Source of the DNA: AC-38 sp033856025
GTDB taxonomy: Bacteria; Actinomycetota; Thermoleophilia; Solirubrobacterales; Solirubrobacteraceae
Direction: 5' to 3'
DNA: 64,000 bases
Assembly (NCBI GenBank): GCA_033856025.1
Contig: JAWVFQ010000004.1
Coordinates: forward strand, 186,001 to 250,000
Positions within the stretch are counted from its first letter, which is position 1, and every line of letters begins with the position of its first letter. Under the pieces are notes generated by a model. The model was not told the DNA's origin, did not search any database, and worked only from the letters and a program-made list of their open reading frames with translations. The translations under genes and the position numbers were made by a program. Shown piece by piece: positions 23,874 through 33,700 of the stretch.

Positions 23874-25243
23874 GCGGCGTCGCCGAGCTCGCCGAGCGCG
23901 CGCTGGGCCACGCCCGGGGCGGCGAGGCCCTGGTCACGGTCAGCCACGAGCGCTCCCTGACCACCCGCTTCGCGGCCTCGCGCCCCACCCAGGCCACGGC
24001 CGTGGACGACGTGTCCGTGGAGTTCGCCGCGGTGCGCGACGGGCGAGTGGCCACGGCGACCGCGCGCGGGACGGACGACGACGCGCTGCGCGACGCCGCC
24101 GGGCGGGCGGCCGAGGCGGCGGCCGCCGCCGCCCGGGGTGGGCCCGGCGACTACCCGGGCCTGCCCCGGCCCGGCGCTCCCCCCTCCCCCCACGACGGCT
24201 GGGACCACGAGACGGCGCGGCTGGACCCGGGCGTCGCCGGGACGGCCCTGCGCCGCGCCTTCGACGTCGCCGCCGAGCACGGCCTGGAGGCGTACGGGAT
24301 GTGGACGGGCGGCGAGGTGCGCACCGCGATCGCCGGCACGACCGGGATGCACGTCCTCGGCGCGGTGACCGACGCCCATCTCAAGGTCATCTGCCGCGAC
24401 ACGACGGGCGCGCGCAGCGGCTACGCGGCGGGCACGTCGCGCGCGGCGGGCAACCTCGACGCCGGGGCCATCGCCGGGGCGGCCGCGCGCCGCGCCGCGC
24501 CCGGCGAGCGCGCCGCCCTGCCGCCCGGCGAGTACCCGGTGGTGCTGGACGCCGACGCCGTCGGGCTGCTCCTGGAGTTCCTCGGCGGGCTGGCCTTCAA
24601 CGGGCTCGCGCATGCCGAGGGCCGCGGCGCGCTGGCCGGCCGATTGGGGATGCGGGTGGCGGCCCCCCGCATCAATCTCTCCGACTCCCCGTTCTACCCC
24701 TCCGCCCTCCCTCGCGGCTTCGATGCCGAGGGCGTGTCCAAGCGCCCGCTGCCCTTGATTCAGGATGGCGTGGCCCACCGGGTGGTCCACGACACGCGCT
24801 CGGCCGTGGTGGCCGGCCGGGGCGCGCGCACGACGGGCCACGCGCTGGCGCCGGGCGGTACGCCGGAGGGCCCCGTGCCCGCGAACCTCGTGCTGGTGGG
24901 CGGCGGCGCGCGCGACGTCGACGAGCTGGCCGCCCCCATCGAGCGCGGGATCTACGTGACGCGCCTGTGGTACGTCAACGCCGTCCATCCCCAGCGCACG
25001 CTGCTCACGGGGATGACCCGCGACGGCACGTTCCTGATCGAGGACGGGCGGATCTCACGGCCGGTCCGCGACGTGCGCTTCACCGACGAGGTGCTGCGGA
25101 TCCTGGAGGCGACGGAGGAGCTCGCCGCGCGGCCGCGGCTCGTCTCCGAGGCCGAGCACTACGGCCGGCGCTACGCCACCGGCGCCGTCTGCCCCGCGCT
25201 GCGCGCGCGCGGGTTCAGGGTGACCGGCGCCACGCCGGCCTGA
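23870..25243 (+). CDS. TldE/PmbA-type protease partner subunit
   Basis: A 457-residue non-catalytic partner of TldD, start fixed by the ATGA overlap. It lacks HExxxH at the equivalent position (VLDADAVGLLLEFLGG replaces it). It keeps the family C-terminal features RGIYVTRLWYVNAVHPQRTL and TGMTRDGTFLIEDGRI. Length is normal. The last 73 bases overlap the 3' end of the convergent GGDEF-EAL gene, a long tail-to-tail overlap. tldD and tldE sit between two c-di-GMP enzymes, though no functional link is known. Confidence 0.94.
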   Translation: MSGVAELAERALGHARGGEALVTVSHERSLTTRFAASRPTQATAVDDVSVEFAAVRDGRVATATARGTDDDALRDAAGRAAEAAAAAARGGPGDYPGLPRPGAPPSPHDGWDHETARLDPGVAGTALRRAFDVAAEHGLEAYGMWTGGEVRTAIAGTTGMHVLGAVTDAHLKVICRDTTGARSGYAAGTSRAAGNLDAGAIAGAAARRAAPGERAALPPGEYPVVLDADAVGLLLEFLGGLAFNGLAHAEGRGALAGRLGMRVAAPRINLSDSPFYPSALPRGFDAEGVSKRPLPLIQDGVAHRVVHDTRSAVVAGRGARTTGHALAPGGTPEGPVPANLVLVGGGARDVDELAAPIERGIYVTRLWYVNAVHPQRTLLTGMTRDGTFLIEDGRISRPVRDVRFTDEVLRILEATEELAARPRLVSEAEHYGRRYATGAVCPALRARGFRVTGATPA

Positions 25244-27471
25244 TCCGCGGGCAGCGGCCACGCCTCCTCCACCGACACCGGGCGCCCCACGTGGTAGCCC
25301 TGGGCGAAGTCGACGCCGTACTCGCGCAGGAAGTCGACGATCGCCTCGTCCTCCACGAACTCGGCGATCGTGCGCATGCCCAGGCCCTGCGCCACCTGCA
25401 CCATCGCGCGGACCATGAGCTGGTCGGTTGGGCTGTGGGGCAGGTTGCGGATGAAGTCGCCGTCGATCTTGAGGTAGTGCAGCGGCAGGTGCTTGAGGTA
25501 GTAGTAGGAGCCGAAGCCGGTGCCGAAGTCGTCCAGCGCGAACCGGCATCCGATCCGCGTCAGGGTCTCGGCGAAGCGGCGCGCGTCCTCCATGTTGCTG
25601 ATCAGGGCGGTCTCGGTGATCTCGAAGACCAGGTGGTCCGGGTCGACGTCCGTGGCGGCCAGCTCGCGCTGGATGAGGGCCGGCAGCTCGGGGTCGTCGA
25701 CGGAGCGCCCGGACAGGTTGACCTCGAGGCGCAGGCGCCGCCCGGCGCGCAGCTGCTCGTCCATCAGCGCGATGGCGTTGCGCACGACCCAGCGGTCGAG
25801 CGACTGGACCATGCCGAAGCGCTCGGCCGTCCCCAGGAAGGCGCCGGGCGCGATCACGTCGCCGTCCTCGCTGATCATCCGCACCAGCAGCTCGTGCTGG
25901 GCGATCTCGTTCGTGCGCAGGTCGAGTATGGGCTGCGCGTAGAGGACGAAGCGCTCCTCCTCCAGCGCGGCGCGGATGCGCTCGATCCAGGACACCTGGG
26001 CGCGCTGGCGGGCCTCCTCGCCGGTGCTCGCCGTGTAGGCGACGACGCGGTCGCGGCCGGAGTCCTTGGCCTCGTACATGGCCAGGTCGGCGGCGGCCAG
26101 GACCTCGCCGGCGGTCTGCCGGACCGCGTCGAAGACGGCGACGCCGATGCTGGCGGTGACCTGGACGGAGCGCCCGGCCACGGGGACGGCGAGCTCGCGA
26201 ATCGCCTGGAGCAGGTGCCCGGCCAGCCGCTGGGCCTCGTTCTGGCTGGTCCGGGGCAGCAGCAGCGCGAACTCGTCACCGCCCAGCCGCGCGACCACGT
26301 CAGTGTCGCGCAGCCGGCGGTCGAGCATCGTGGACACCCCGATGACGACCTGGTCGCCGCCGGCGTGCCCGAGCGTGTCGTTGATGTACTTGAAGTTGTC
26401 CACATCGAGCATGAGCACTGCCCCGGCCTCCTGGAAGCGCACCGCCCGGGCCAGCTCGCGCTCCAGCTCCTCCTCGAACCGGCGGCGGTTGAACAGCCCG
26501 GTGAGGGCGTCGTGGTCGGCCAGGTGCTGGAGGCGGTCCTCGAAGCGACGGCGCTCGGTGGCGTCGTGGAAGCTCCACACGCGCCCGACGGAGCGACCCT
26601 CCACCCGCTGGGGTCGCGAGTAGCGCTCGAACACGCGCCCATCGCTGAACTCGACGACGTCGAAGCTCTCCGCCGCGGGGTCGCCGTAGAGCTCGCGCAC
26701 CTTGGCCAGGAACGCCGGCTGGTCGGCGACCTGCGACACGGCGTAGCCGAGCACGGCGTCGTCGTCGCCCGCCGCGATCAGCTCGTCGGGGATCCGCCAC
26801 ATGCGCGCGAACTCGTCGTTGGAGCTGACGATGCGGCCCTCGGGGTCGACCACGAGGATCCCGTCGGCGGTGGACTGGAGGGTGGCCTCCAACAGCGAGA
26901 GCGATTCGTTGAGCTGGCTGCGCGACTGCTCGTTCAGGCGCCACGCCACGACCGCGGTGATGCCGGCGGCCAGCACGAACGCGCCGTGGATGAACGCCCA
27001 GCGCCACGGGTGCTGCGTCGCGCTGGCGTGGCCGTAGACGGCCCCGGGGTCCAGCGTCCCCATCACGCCGTGGTGCAGGACGACGAACACGACGGCCAAC
27101 AGGAAGGGCAGCCAGTCCTCGTAGAGCGTGAGCGCCACGATGGCCACGAAGAAGTAGAAGTGCGCCTCGGTGACGCCGCCCGAGATGTGGACGGCCAGCG
27201 AGGCGGCGGTCATGAAGCCCAGCGAGACGAGCGCGCTGCGCCAGCGCCGGCTCTTGCCGTGCGCGCCGAGCACCGCCGCGCCGGCCACTCCGGCCACGTG
27301 CAGCGCTGTGTGCCCGAGGCCGTAGCCGCGGGTCAGCCCGTACAGGCCCAGGCCGGCGGCCTGGATCCACAGCAGCCACAGCAGGGCGCGGTGGCGGCGC
27401 TCCCACTCCGCGTCGGGCAGCGTCTGCCCGCGCGGCAGCAGCTCGCGCGCGCGGCGCGTGACCGTGTCCAC
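25171..27471 (-). CDS. Membrane PAS-GGDEF-EAL c-di-GMP signalling protein
   Basis: A 766-residue protein. Five or six membrane helices (~28-180) are followed by a short coiled coil and a PAS domain (~190-310, STADGILVVDPEGRIVSSND). The GGDEF domain (~315-480) has DALTGLFNRRRFE and an intact LGGDEF at ~397. The EAL domain (~495-745) has QHELLVRM where EAL is usual, but keeps NLSGRS, the DDFGTG metal motif (~647), LKIDGDF and IAEFVED. A hydrolase role is plausible despite the ELL variant. GTG 27471 is the start. The C-terminus overlaps tldE by 73 bases on the other strand. Confidence 0.93.
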   Translation of the reverse strand: MDTVTRRARELLPRGQTLPDAEWERRHRALLWLLWIQAAGLGLYGLTRGYGLGHTALHVAGVAGAAVLGAHGKSRRWRSALVSLGFMTAASLAVHISGGVTEAHFYFFVAIVALTLYEDWLPFLLAVVFVVLHHGVMGTLDPGAVYGHASATQHPWRWAFIHGAFVLAAGITAVVAWRLNEQSRSQLNESLSLLEATLQSTADGILVVDPEGRIVSSNDEFARMWRIPDELIAAGDDDAVLGYAVSQVADQPAFLAKVRELYGDPAAESFDVVEFSDGRVFERYSRPQRVEGRSVGRVWSFHDATERRRFEDRLQHLADHDALTGLFNRRRFEEELERELARAVRFQEAGAVLMLDVDNFKYINDTLGHAGGDQVVIGVSTMLDRRLRDTDVVARLGGDEFALLLPRTSQNEAQRLAGHLLQAIRELAVPVAGRSVQVTASIGVAVFDAVRQTAGEVLAAADLAMYEAKDSGRDRVVAYTASTGEEARQRAQVSWIERIRAALEEERFVLYAQPILDLRTNEIAQHELLVRMISEDGDVIAPGAFLGTAERFGMVQSLDRWVVRNAIALMDEQLRAGRRLRLEVNLSGRSVDDPELPALIQRELAATDVDPDHLVFEITETALISNMEDARRFAETLTRIGCRFALDDFGTGFGSYYYLKHLPLHYLKIDGDFIRNLPHSPTDQLMVRAMVQVAQGLGMRTIAEFVEDEAIVDFLREYGVDFAQGYHVGRPVSVEEAWPLPADQAGVAPVTLNPRARSAGQTAPVA

Positions 27472-27543
27472 CCATCCCGACCTGGGCCACCGCGAGATAT
27501 GGGAATCCCGTGCGGCGATTCCCCAGTCTTCGGCAGGTTTTGC

Positions 27544-27768
27544 CTAGATCTTGAGGAGAACGATCGTGTTCAGCGCGAACGCGATCGCCACCACTACGGT
27601 CCAGATGTTCAGGTTGCGCTCGACGAGGGAGCCGCCGCCGAGCGGCCCCGCGCCCGTGCCCACGCCGAAGGCGCCGGAGAGCCCCGAGTCCTTCCCCGAG
27701 TGCATGAGCACGAGGAAGATCAGGACAACCGAGAGCGCGACCTGGACGACGCCGAGAACGACCTGCAT
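27544..27768 (-). CDS. secG: SecG, preprotein translocase subunit
   Basis: A 74-residue membrane protein with two helices joined by a Gly-rich loop: VVQVALSVVLIFLVLMHSGK, then SGAFGVGTGAGPLGGG, RNLNIWTVVVAIAFALN. This is the SecG layout; with SecYE it forms the translocation channel. Most actinobacterial secG genes sit near tpiA/pgk, but here it is isolated, with an EAL gene downstream and a Crp-type regulator upstream. ATG 27768 is clear. Confidence 0.9.
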   Translation of the reverse strand: MQVVLGVVQVALSVVLIFLVLMHSGKDSGLSGAFGVGTGAGPLGGGSLVERNLNIWTVVVAIAFALNTIVLLKI

Positions 27769-27843
27769 GGGCGGGGAGGCTAGCGAACGCGTAGTTTTAC
27801 GTTGTGGGCGCGGGCCCGCGCGATCAGGCTGCCCGCGATGCCC

Positions 27844-28515
27844 TCACAGCACGGCACGGGAGCGCAGGGCCTCGAGGTCGACCACCGTGATGCGCCGGCG
27901 GCGCGTCTGGATCCAGCCAAGGGAGCGCATCTGGTGGAGGGCCTTGCCCACCGCCTCGCGCGAGGAGCCGGTCCATCCGGCCAGCTCGTCCTGGGACAGC
28001 GGCAGGGTGATCTCGAGGCCATCCGCGCCCGCCTCGCCGTGCTCGGCGGCCAGCTCGACGAGCCTGGCCGCCACGCGGCCCACGGTGTCGCGACCCGCGA
28101 AGTCCACGCGCTTGCGGTCGGCGTCGCGCAGCCGGCGCGACAGCATCGCGAGCAGGTCCAGCGCGACCCGGGGGTGGGCCTCCAGGAAGGCGCGGAAGTC
28201 CGACGCGGCGAGCACCAGCGCCTCGACGGGCTCCAGCGCGGTCACGGTGGCCGAGCGCGGCTCGCCGTCGATCGCCGACTGCTCGCCGAGCAGCTCGCCC
28301 GGTCCGCGGAACGCCAGGACCACCTCCCGGCCGTCCCCCGTCACGGTGGAGATCTTGACCCGACCCGAGCGCACGACCACCACGCGGTCGGACCCGTCGT
28401 GCTGGTGGAACAGCGTCGCGCCGCGCTCGAACTCCCGCCCCGCGGCCCGGCCGGCGAGCGCCTCGCGCTCCGCCGCGGTGAGCGCGTCGAGAAACGCCGT
28501 CGGCTGCGCTGGCAT
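27844..28515 (-). CDS. Crp/Fnr-family transcriptional regulator
   Basis: A 223-residue regulator. The cyclic-nucleotide-binding fold (~15-125) includes FERGATLFHQHDGSDRVVVV and RGPGELLGEQSAIDGEPRSA. The Glu and Ser/Arg of the phosphate-binding cassette are present (GELLGEQSAIDGEPRSATV), so a cyclic nucleotide ligand is possible. The C-terminal winged HTH has LSQDELAGWTGSSREAVGKA. No Fnr-type Cys cluster is seen. ATG 28515 is used. The gene is divergent from the hydrolase-glycosyltransferase gene with only 47 bases between, so it may regulate that gene. A giant cyclase-domain protein lies nearby. Confidence 0.92.
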   Translation of the reverse strand: MPAQPTAFLDALTAAEREALAGRAAGREFERGATLFHQHDGSDRVVVVRSGRVKISTVTGDGREVVLAFRGPGELLGEQSAIDGEPRSATVTALEPVEALVLAASDFRAFLEAHPRVALDLLAMLSRRLRDADRKRVDFAGRDTVGRVAARLVELAAEHGEAGADGLEITLPLSQDELAGWTGSSREAVGKALHQMRSLGWIQTRRRRITVVDLEALRSRAVL

Positions 28516-28562
28516 CGCGCCTGCGACCCTACTAACGTCGAGGACCGGGAGGAACGGGACCC

Positions 28563-30746
28563 ATGAGCACCGCGACCGAGTTCGTCTATCCCACGCCCAG
28601 CGCGGAGGAGGCCAGGCTGTTCCAGGACCCCACACGGGCCCGGTACCCGGACGCCACCGGGCAGGTGGAGCGCGACGGCGTGCGCGTGTTCTGGGAGCGC
28701 TACGGCGAGGGCGAGCGGACGATCCTGCTGTTCCCGGCGTGGGCGCTGAGCACGTCGCGGCTGTGGCAGAACCAGATCGCCTTCCTGGCCCGGCGCAACC
28801 GGGTGATCACGTTCGACCCGGTGGGCAACGGCGGCTCCGACCGGCCCGACGACCCGTTCGCCTACTCCCCCCTGCACCAGCGCGACGACGCGCTGGCCAT
28901 CCTGGACGCGAACGGCGTCGAGCGCGCGTGCACGGTCTCGCTCTCCGCCGGGACCGTCCCCAACCTGGCGCTGTGCGCCGAGCAGCCGGAGCGGGTGGAG
29001 AAGGCGGTGTTCATGGGCGCGCTCTACCCGGTGGCCGAGCCGTTCCCCGGCTGGAGCCGGGTGGACGTGACCGAGGAGCGCGGCTCCTACGAGGGCTGGC
29101 ACCGCTACAACGTCAACGCGATCCAGGAGGACCTGGCCGGCTTCGGGGCGTGGTGGGCCCAGATGTGCATGCCCGAGCCGTTCTCGTCGGTCGGCGTGGA
29201 CTTCGGCGTGGGCCGCGCACTGATGTCCACTCCAGACGCGGTCTGCCACACCCTCGCGCTGCCCGAGGGCATGGCCACGATGGAGGACTTCCTGCGCGCG
29301 TCGGCGCCCCTGCTCCAGCAGTGGGCGCGCCAGATCGAGTGCGAGACGCTGGTGGTCAACGGCGCCCGCGACGCGATCACCCCGCCCGAGTGGGGCGAGG
29401 CGCTGGCCGAGGAGCTCGGGACGCGCCTGGTCACCCTGGAGCGCGCGGGTCACGTCCCGCAGTCGCGCTGGCCCGCCGAGGTCAACCTCCTGCTGCGCGA
29501 GTTCGTGGAGGGCACGCCGGCGCGGCCCGCCCGCACGGCGCACGCCCCCAACGGACATCCGCGCGCGCTGTACGTGTGCTCGCCGATCGGCCTGGGGCAC
29601 GCGCGGCGCGACCTGGCCATCGCGCGCGAGCTGCGCACCCTGGTCCCGGGCCTCGACGTGCAGTGGCTGACCCAGGACCCGGTGACCCGGATGCTGCGCG
29701 ACGAGGGCGAGTCGGTGCATCCCGCGGGCCAGCACCTGGCCAACGAGTCCGCCCATCTGGAGTCGGAGTCCTTTGGGCACGACCTGCACTGCTTCGGGAG
29801 CTTCCGGCGCATGAGCGAGGTCCTGGCCTCGAACTTCATGGTCTTCCACGAGCTGATGGAGTCCGAGCGCTTCGACCTCGTGATCGCCGACGAGGGCTGG
29901 GACGTCGACTTCTTCCTGCACGAGCACCCCGAGCTCAAGCGGGCGCCGTACGCCTGGCTCACCGACTTCGTCGGGATGATGCCGATGGAGGACGGCGGCG
30001 AGCGCGAGGCCCACCTGGCCGCCGACCACAACGGCCAGATGGTCGACCACATCGCGCGCCATCCGGGAGTGCGCGACCGCGCGCTGTTCGTGGGCCATCC
30101 CGACGACGTGGTCACGACGCCGCTGGGGCCGGGGCTCCCGGGGACGCGCGACTGGACGCAGGAGCACTTCGACTTCTCCGGCTACGTGACGGGGTTCGAC
30201 CCGCTCGACCGCGAGGCGGCCCGGGCGGCGCTGGGGTACGGCGAGACCGAGAAGGTGTGCGTCGTGACCGTCGGCGGGTCGGGCGTGGGCGCGGACCTGC
30301 TGCGGCGCGTCATCGCGGCGCACCCGGAGGCGCGCGCGGCGGTGCCGGGCCTGCGCACGATCGTCGTGGCGGGGCCCCGGATCGACCCGGGGACGCTGCC
30401 CTCGGCCGAGGGCCTGGAGGTCCGCGCGTTCGTCCCCGACCTGTACCGCCACCTGGCGGCGTGCGACGTGGCCGTCGTCCAGGGCGGGCTGACCACGGCG
30501 ATGGAGCTCACGGCCAACCGGCGGCCGTTCCTGTACTTCCCGCTCAAGCACCACTTCGAGCAGCGCGTCCACGTCACCCACCGCCTCGACCGCTACGGCG
30601 CGGGCCGGCGGATGGAGTACGACGAGTCGCCGCCCGAGGCCATCGCCGGCGCGATCGCCGAGGAGATCGGCCGCGACGTGGACTACCGCCCGGTCGAGAC
30701 CGACGGCGCCCGCCGCGCCGCCGGCCGCCTGGCGGAGATGCTCTAG
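28563..30746 (+). CDS. Alpha/beta hydrolase fused to a GT-B glycosyltransferase-like domain
   Basis: A single 727-residue frame. Residues ~1-315 are an alpha/beta hydrolase: oxyanion region LLFPAWALSTS, nucleophile elbow VSLSAGTVP (Ser in S-x-S-x-G, first Gly replaced), acid GARDAITPP and His ERAGHVPQSRW. After a short linker (~316-338), residues ~340-727 resemble GT-B UDP-sugar transferases: CSPIGLGHARRDLAIAREL at the N-lobe, then VTVGGSGVGADLL and the donor motif VQGGLTTAMELTANRRPFLY with PLKHHFEQR. The fusion suggests a two-step modification of a lipid-like or natural-product substrate. No signal peptide. Start MSTATEFVYP follows GGGAGGAACGGGACC. Divergent from the Crp gene; overlaps the cyclase gene by 4 bases at the 3' end. 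Confidence 0.85.
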   Translation: MSTATEFVYPTPSAEEARLFQDPTRARYPDATGQVERDGVRVFWERYGEGERTILLFPAWALSTSRLWQNQIAFLARRNRVITFDPVGNGGSDRPDDPFAYSPLHQRDDALAILDANGVERACTVSLSAGTVPNLALCAEQPERVEKAVFMGALYPVAEPFPGWSRVDVTEERGSYEGWHRYNVNAIQEDLAGFGAWWAQMCMPEPFSSVGVDFGVGRALMSTPDAVCHTLALPEGMATMEDFLRASAPLLQQWARQIECETLVVNGARDAITPPEWGEALAEELGTRLVTLERAGHVPQSRWPAEVNLLLREFVEGTPARPARTAHAPNGHPRALYVCSPIGLGHARRDLAIARELRTLVPGLDVQWLTQDPVTRMLRDEGESVHPAGQHLANESAHLESESFGHDLHCFGSFRRMSEVLASNFMVFHELMESERFDLVIADEGWDVDFFLHEHPELKRAPYAWLTDFVGMMPMEDGGEREAHLAADHNGQMVDHIARHPGVRDRALFVGHPDDVVTTPLGPGLPGTRDWTQEHFDFSGYVTGFDPLDREAARAALGYGETEKVCVVTVGGSGVGADLLRRVIAAHPEARAAVPGLRTIVVAGPRIDPGTLPSAEGLEVRAFVPDLYRHLAACDVAVVQGGLTTAMELTANRRPFLYFPLKHHFEQRVHVTHRLDRYGAGRRMEYDESPPEAIAGAIAEEIGRDVDYRPVETDGARRAAGRLAEML

Positions 30747-33700
30747 GCGGGGGCGGCGCCGGCCGTCGCGAGCGCGGCGGCGAGGTCGGTCTTGGCCTCG
30801 GCCCAGCCGGTCCGCTCGGCGGCGGCCAGCGCGGGCTCGGCGAGCGCGCGGGCGCGGTCGGGCTCACCGAGGGCGGCGAACGCGCGCGCGGCCCCGGCTA
30901 TCGCGTGCGCGCCGAACAGGAAGGCGCCCCCCGGCGGGAAGCTCGCCTCGGCCAGCCGCGCCTCGGTCCCCTCGGCGGCGGCGCGCGCCGCTTCGCGGTC
31001 GCCGCGGCGGGCGTGCGCGCCGGCCAGCAGCCCCAGCGCGCGCACCTCGGGGACGGGCGACGCCGCGCGGCGCCCCATGTCCAGCGCCCGCTGGAGCCGG
31101 ACAACGGCCTCGTCCTCGCGCCCGGCGTCCAGCAGCGCCCACCCCGCCGTCGCCTCGGCCCAGGACTGCCACTCGTGGTTGGCCCGCCGGCGCGCGTGCT
31201 CGACCGCCGCGTCGGCGTCGGCCAGGGCGCCGGCCACGTCCCCGCGCGCCCGGCGGACCCGGGCGCGGCTCTCCAGGAACATCGCCATGAACGTCACGCT
31301 GCCCAGCCGCTCCACGATCTCGCCGCCCTCCGCGATCCGCGCCAGCGCCTCGTCCCAGCGCTCGGCGCCCGCGGCCACGTAGGACCACTCCTGCAGCGTC
31401 CACGCGCGGTAGAACAGCGGCTCGTAGCGCCCCAGCGACGAGTCGGCCTCCAACTGGTCGAGGAGACCGAGGAGCTCGCGGCAGTGGGCGTCGAGCCGCG
31501 GCAGGTCCCCGAGCATCAGCGCGGCGAGCTTGAGACCGTCCAGCGCGACCACCCGCTCCGACGGTCCGCCGCTCGCGGAAGCCACGCGCAGGGCCTCCTC
31601 CCCCAGCTCCAGCGCCGTGTCGAGCCGCAGCAGGTTGGACTGCGCGATGCACTGGCGCCCCAGGGCGTCGACGAGCACCGTCGCCTCGCCCGACTCGCGT
31701 GCGACGGCCACCCCCTGCGCCATGGTCGCGCTCGCCTCGGCCCAGTCCCACATCCGCTGGGCTCCGGCCAGGTGCAGCAGGGCCTCGACCTCCAGGCGGC
31801 GGTCGCCCGCTGCCCGCGCGCCCCGGGCGGCGGTGCTCCAGTCCGCCGCCGCGCCCTCGACGTCGCCCAGCGCGACGTGGCGCACCCCGCCGCGCCGTCC
31901 GAACAGCCGCCGGACCTCGGCGTCCTCGGGCCCGCGGCCCAGCGCGGCCGCGGCCGACAGCGCGCCGTCGAGGTGCTCCAGCGCCTCCTCCTGGGCGTGG
32001 ATGCGCAGCGCCGCCTCGGCCGCGCGCCCGTGCAGCGCGTAGGCCGCCTCGAGGTCGCCGGCCTCGTGGTGGTGGCGCGCGAGCACCCCGGCCTGGTCCT
32101 CGGCGTCCTCGCCGTGGACCTCGACGATCGCCGCCGCGGCGCGCCGGTGCAGCTCCTGGCGGTGGCGGCGCAGCAGCGCGCCATAGGCCGCCTCCTGGAT
32201 GAGCGAGTGGCGGAAGCTGTACTCGGGGACCGGCCAGCGCCGTCCCTCGCGCACCAGCTCCAGCCGCTGCAGCGCGCGCAGGGACGGCCGGACGTCGGCG
32301 CCGTCGGCCAGGCGCTCGAGCACCGGGAGCTCGAACTGGCGCCCCAGCACCGCCGCCGCCGAGACGACGTCGTGCGCCGCGGGGTCGAGCCGGTCGATGC
32401 GCGAGAGGACGAGCTTCTCCACCGTCTCGGGGACCTCGACCTGCGCGCCGTCGGCCAGCCGCCACCCGCGCGCCGTGCGCTCGAGCGCGCCGGCGTCCAG
32501 GAGCGCACGCACGGTCTCCTCGAGGTAGAAGGGGTTGCCCTCCGCGCGGTCGAGGATGCGCCGCTCCAGGTCCGCGGGCAGGGCGCCGCGGCCGACGAGC
32601 GCCTCCAGCAGCGCGCGGTCGTCGTCGCCCGCGAGGACGTCGAGGCGCACCTCGCGCGCGCGGTGCGGGAGGTCGCGCAGCGCGCGCTCGCGCAGCGCCC
32701 ACGCGCCGTGATCGCGCTCGGGACGCGCCGAGAGCACCAGCAGCAGCGCCGACTCGTCGGTGAGCTCGAGCAGCGCGTCCAGGACGTCCAGCGTCGACGG
32801 ATCGGCCCAGTGCAGGTCGTCGACGGCGACGACCAGCGGCCCGCGCGCCGCCAGGGCGAACACGAGCGCCGTCACGGCCTCCTGGGTGCGCGCCTGCACG
32901 CCCTCGGGCGCCAGGTCGGGGCCGCCGGCGCCCGGCTCGTCCAGCAGCGCCAGGAGGAAGGGCTCGGCTTCGGCCGCCGCATCGCCGAGCAGCTCCCGCG
33001 CGGCCGCGCGCAGGCGCTGCGCCGGCTCGCCGTCGCCCCCGGGGCGCAGCCAGTCCAGCAGCAGCGAGCGGACCGCGTCGTAGGGGACGTCCTGGCCGTA
33101 GGACGCGCAGCGCGCCTGGAGCCAGCGCCCGCCGGCCCCCGGTGAAGCGAAGCGCTCGCGCAGCTCGCGCACCAGCCGCGACTTGCCGATCCCGCCCTCC
33201 CCCACCACGAACAGCGCGCCGCCCGTTCCCCGGCGCACCGCGGCCAGGGCCTCGTCGCCCGCGGCCAGCTCGCCGGCGCGGCCCACGAGCGGCGCCTCCA
33301 CCGGCGCCGCCGCGGCCGGCGCCTCGGAGACGCCCTCCACCGGGTATGCCGTCACGGTCCCCGCCTTGCCCTTGAGGTCGAGCTCGCGCGCAGGGCCCCA
33401 GCGGAACGCGCCGGCCGCGTCGCGCTGGGTGCGCTCCCCGGCCAGGACCGTCCCCGGGTCCGCCGCCGCCTGGAGGCGCGCCGCGGTGTTCAGCGCGTCC
33501 CCCATCGCCGAGTACTCCACCTTGCGCCCCGCGCCCAGCGGGCCGAGCACCACGAGGCCGGTCTCGATGCCCACGCGCACGGCGAAGTCGTCCACGCCCC
33601 ACCGGCGCGCCAGCTCGGGACGGTAGGCCTCGATCCGCTCGACGATGCGCAGCCCGGCGCGGACGGCGCGCTCGGCGTCGTCCTCGTGCGCCGCCGGGGC

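Noticed and set aside
27551..33145. Plus-strand open frame of 1864 codons
   Set aside because: It runs antisense across secG, the Crp gene and the cyclase protein and off-frame across the hydrolase-GT fusion. Composition is Arg/Pro/Gln-rich with no domain, so it is a shadow.
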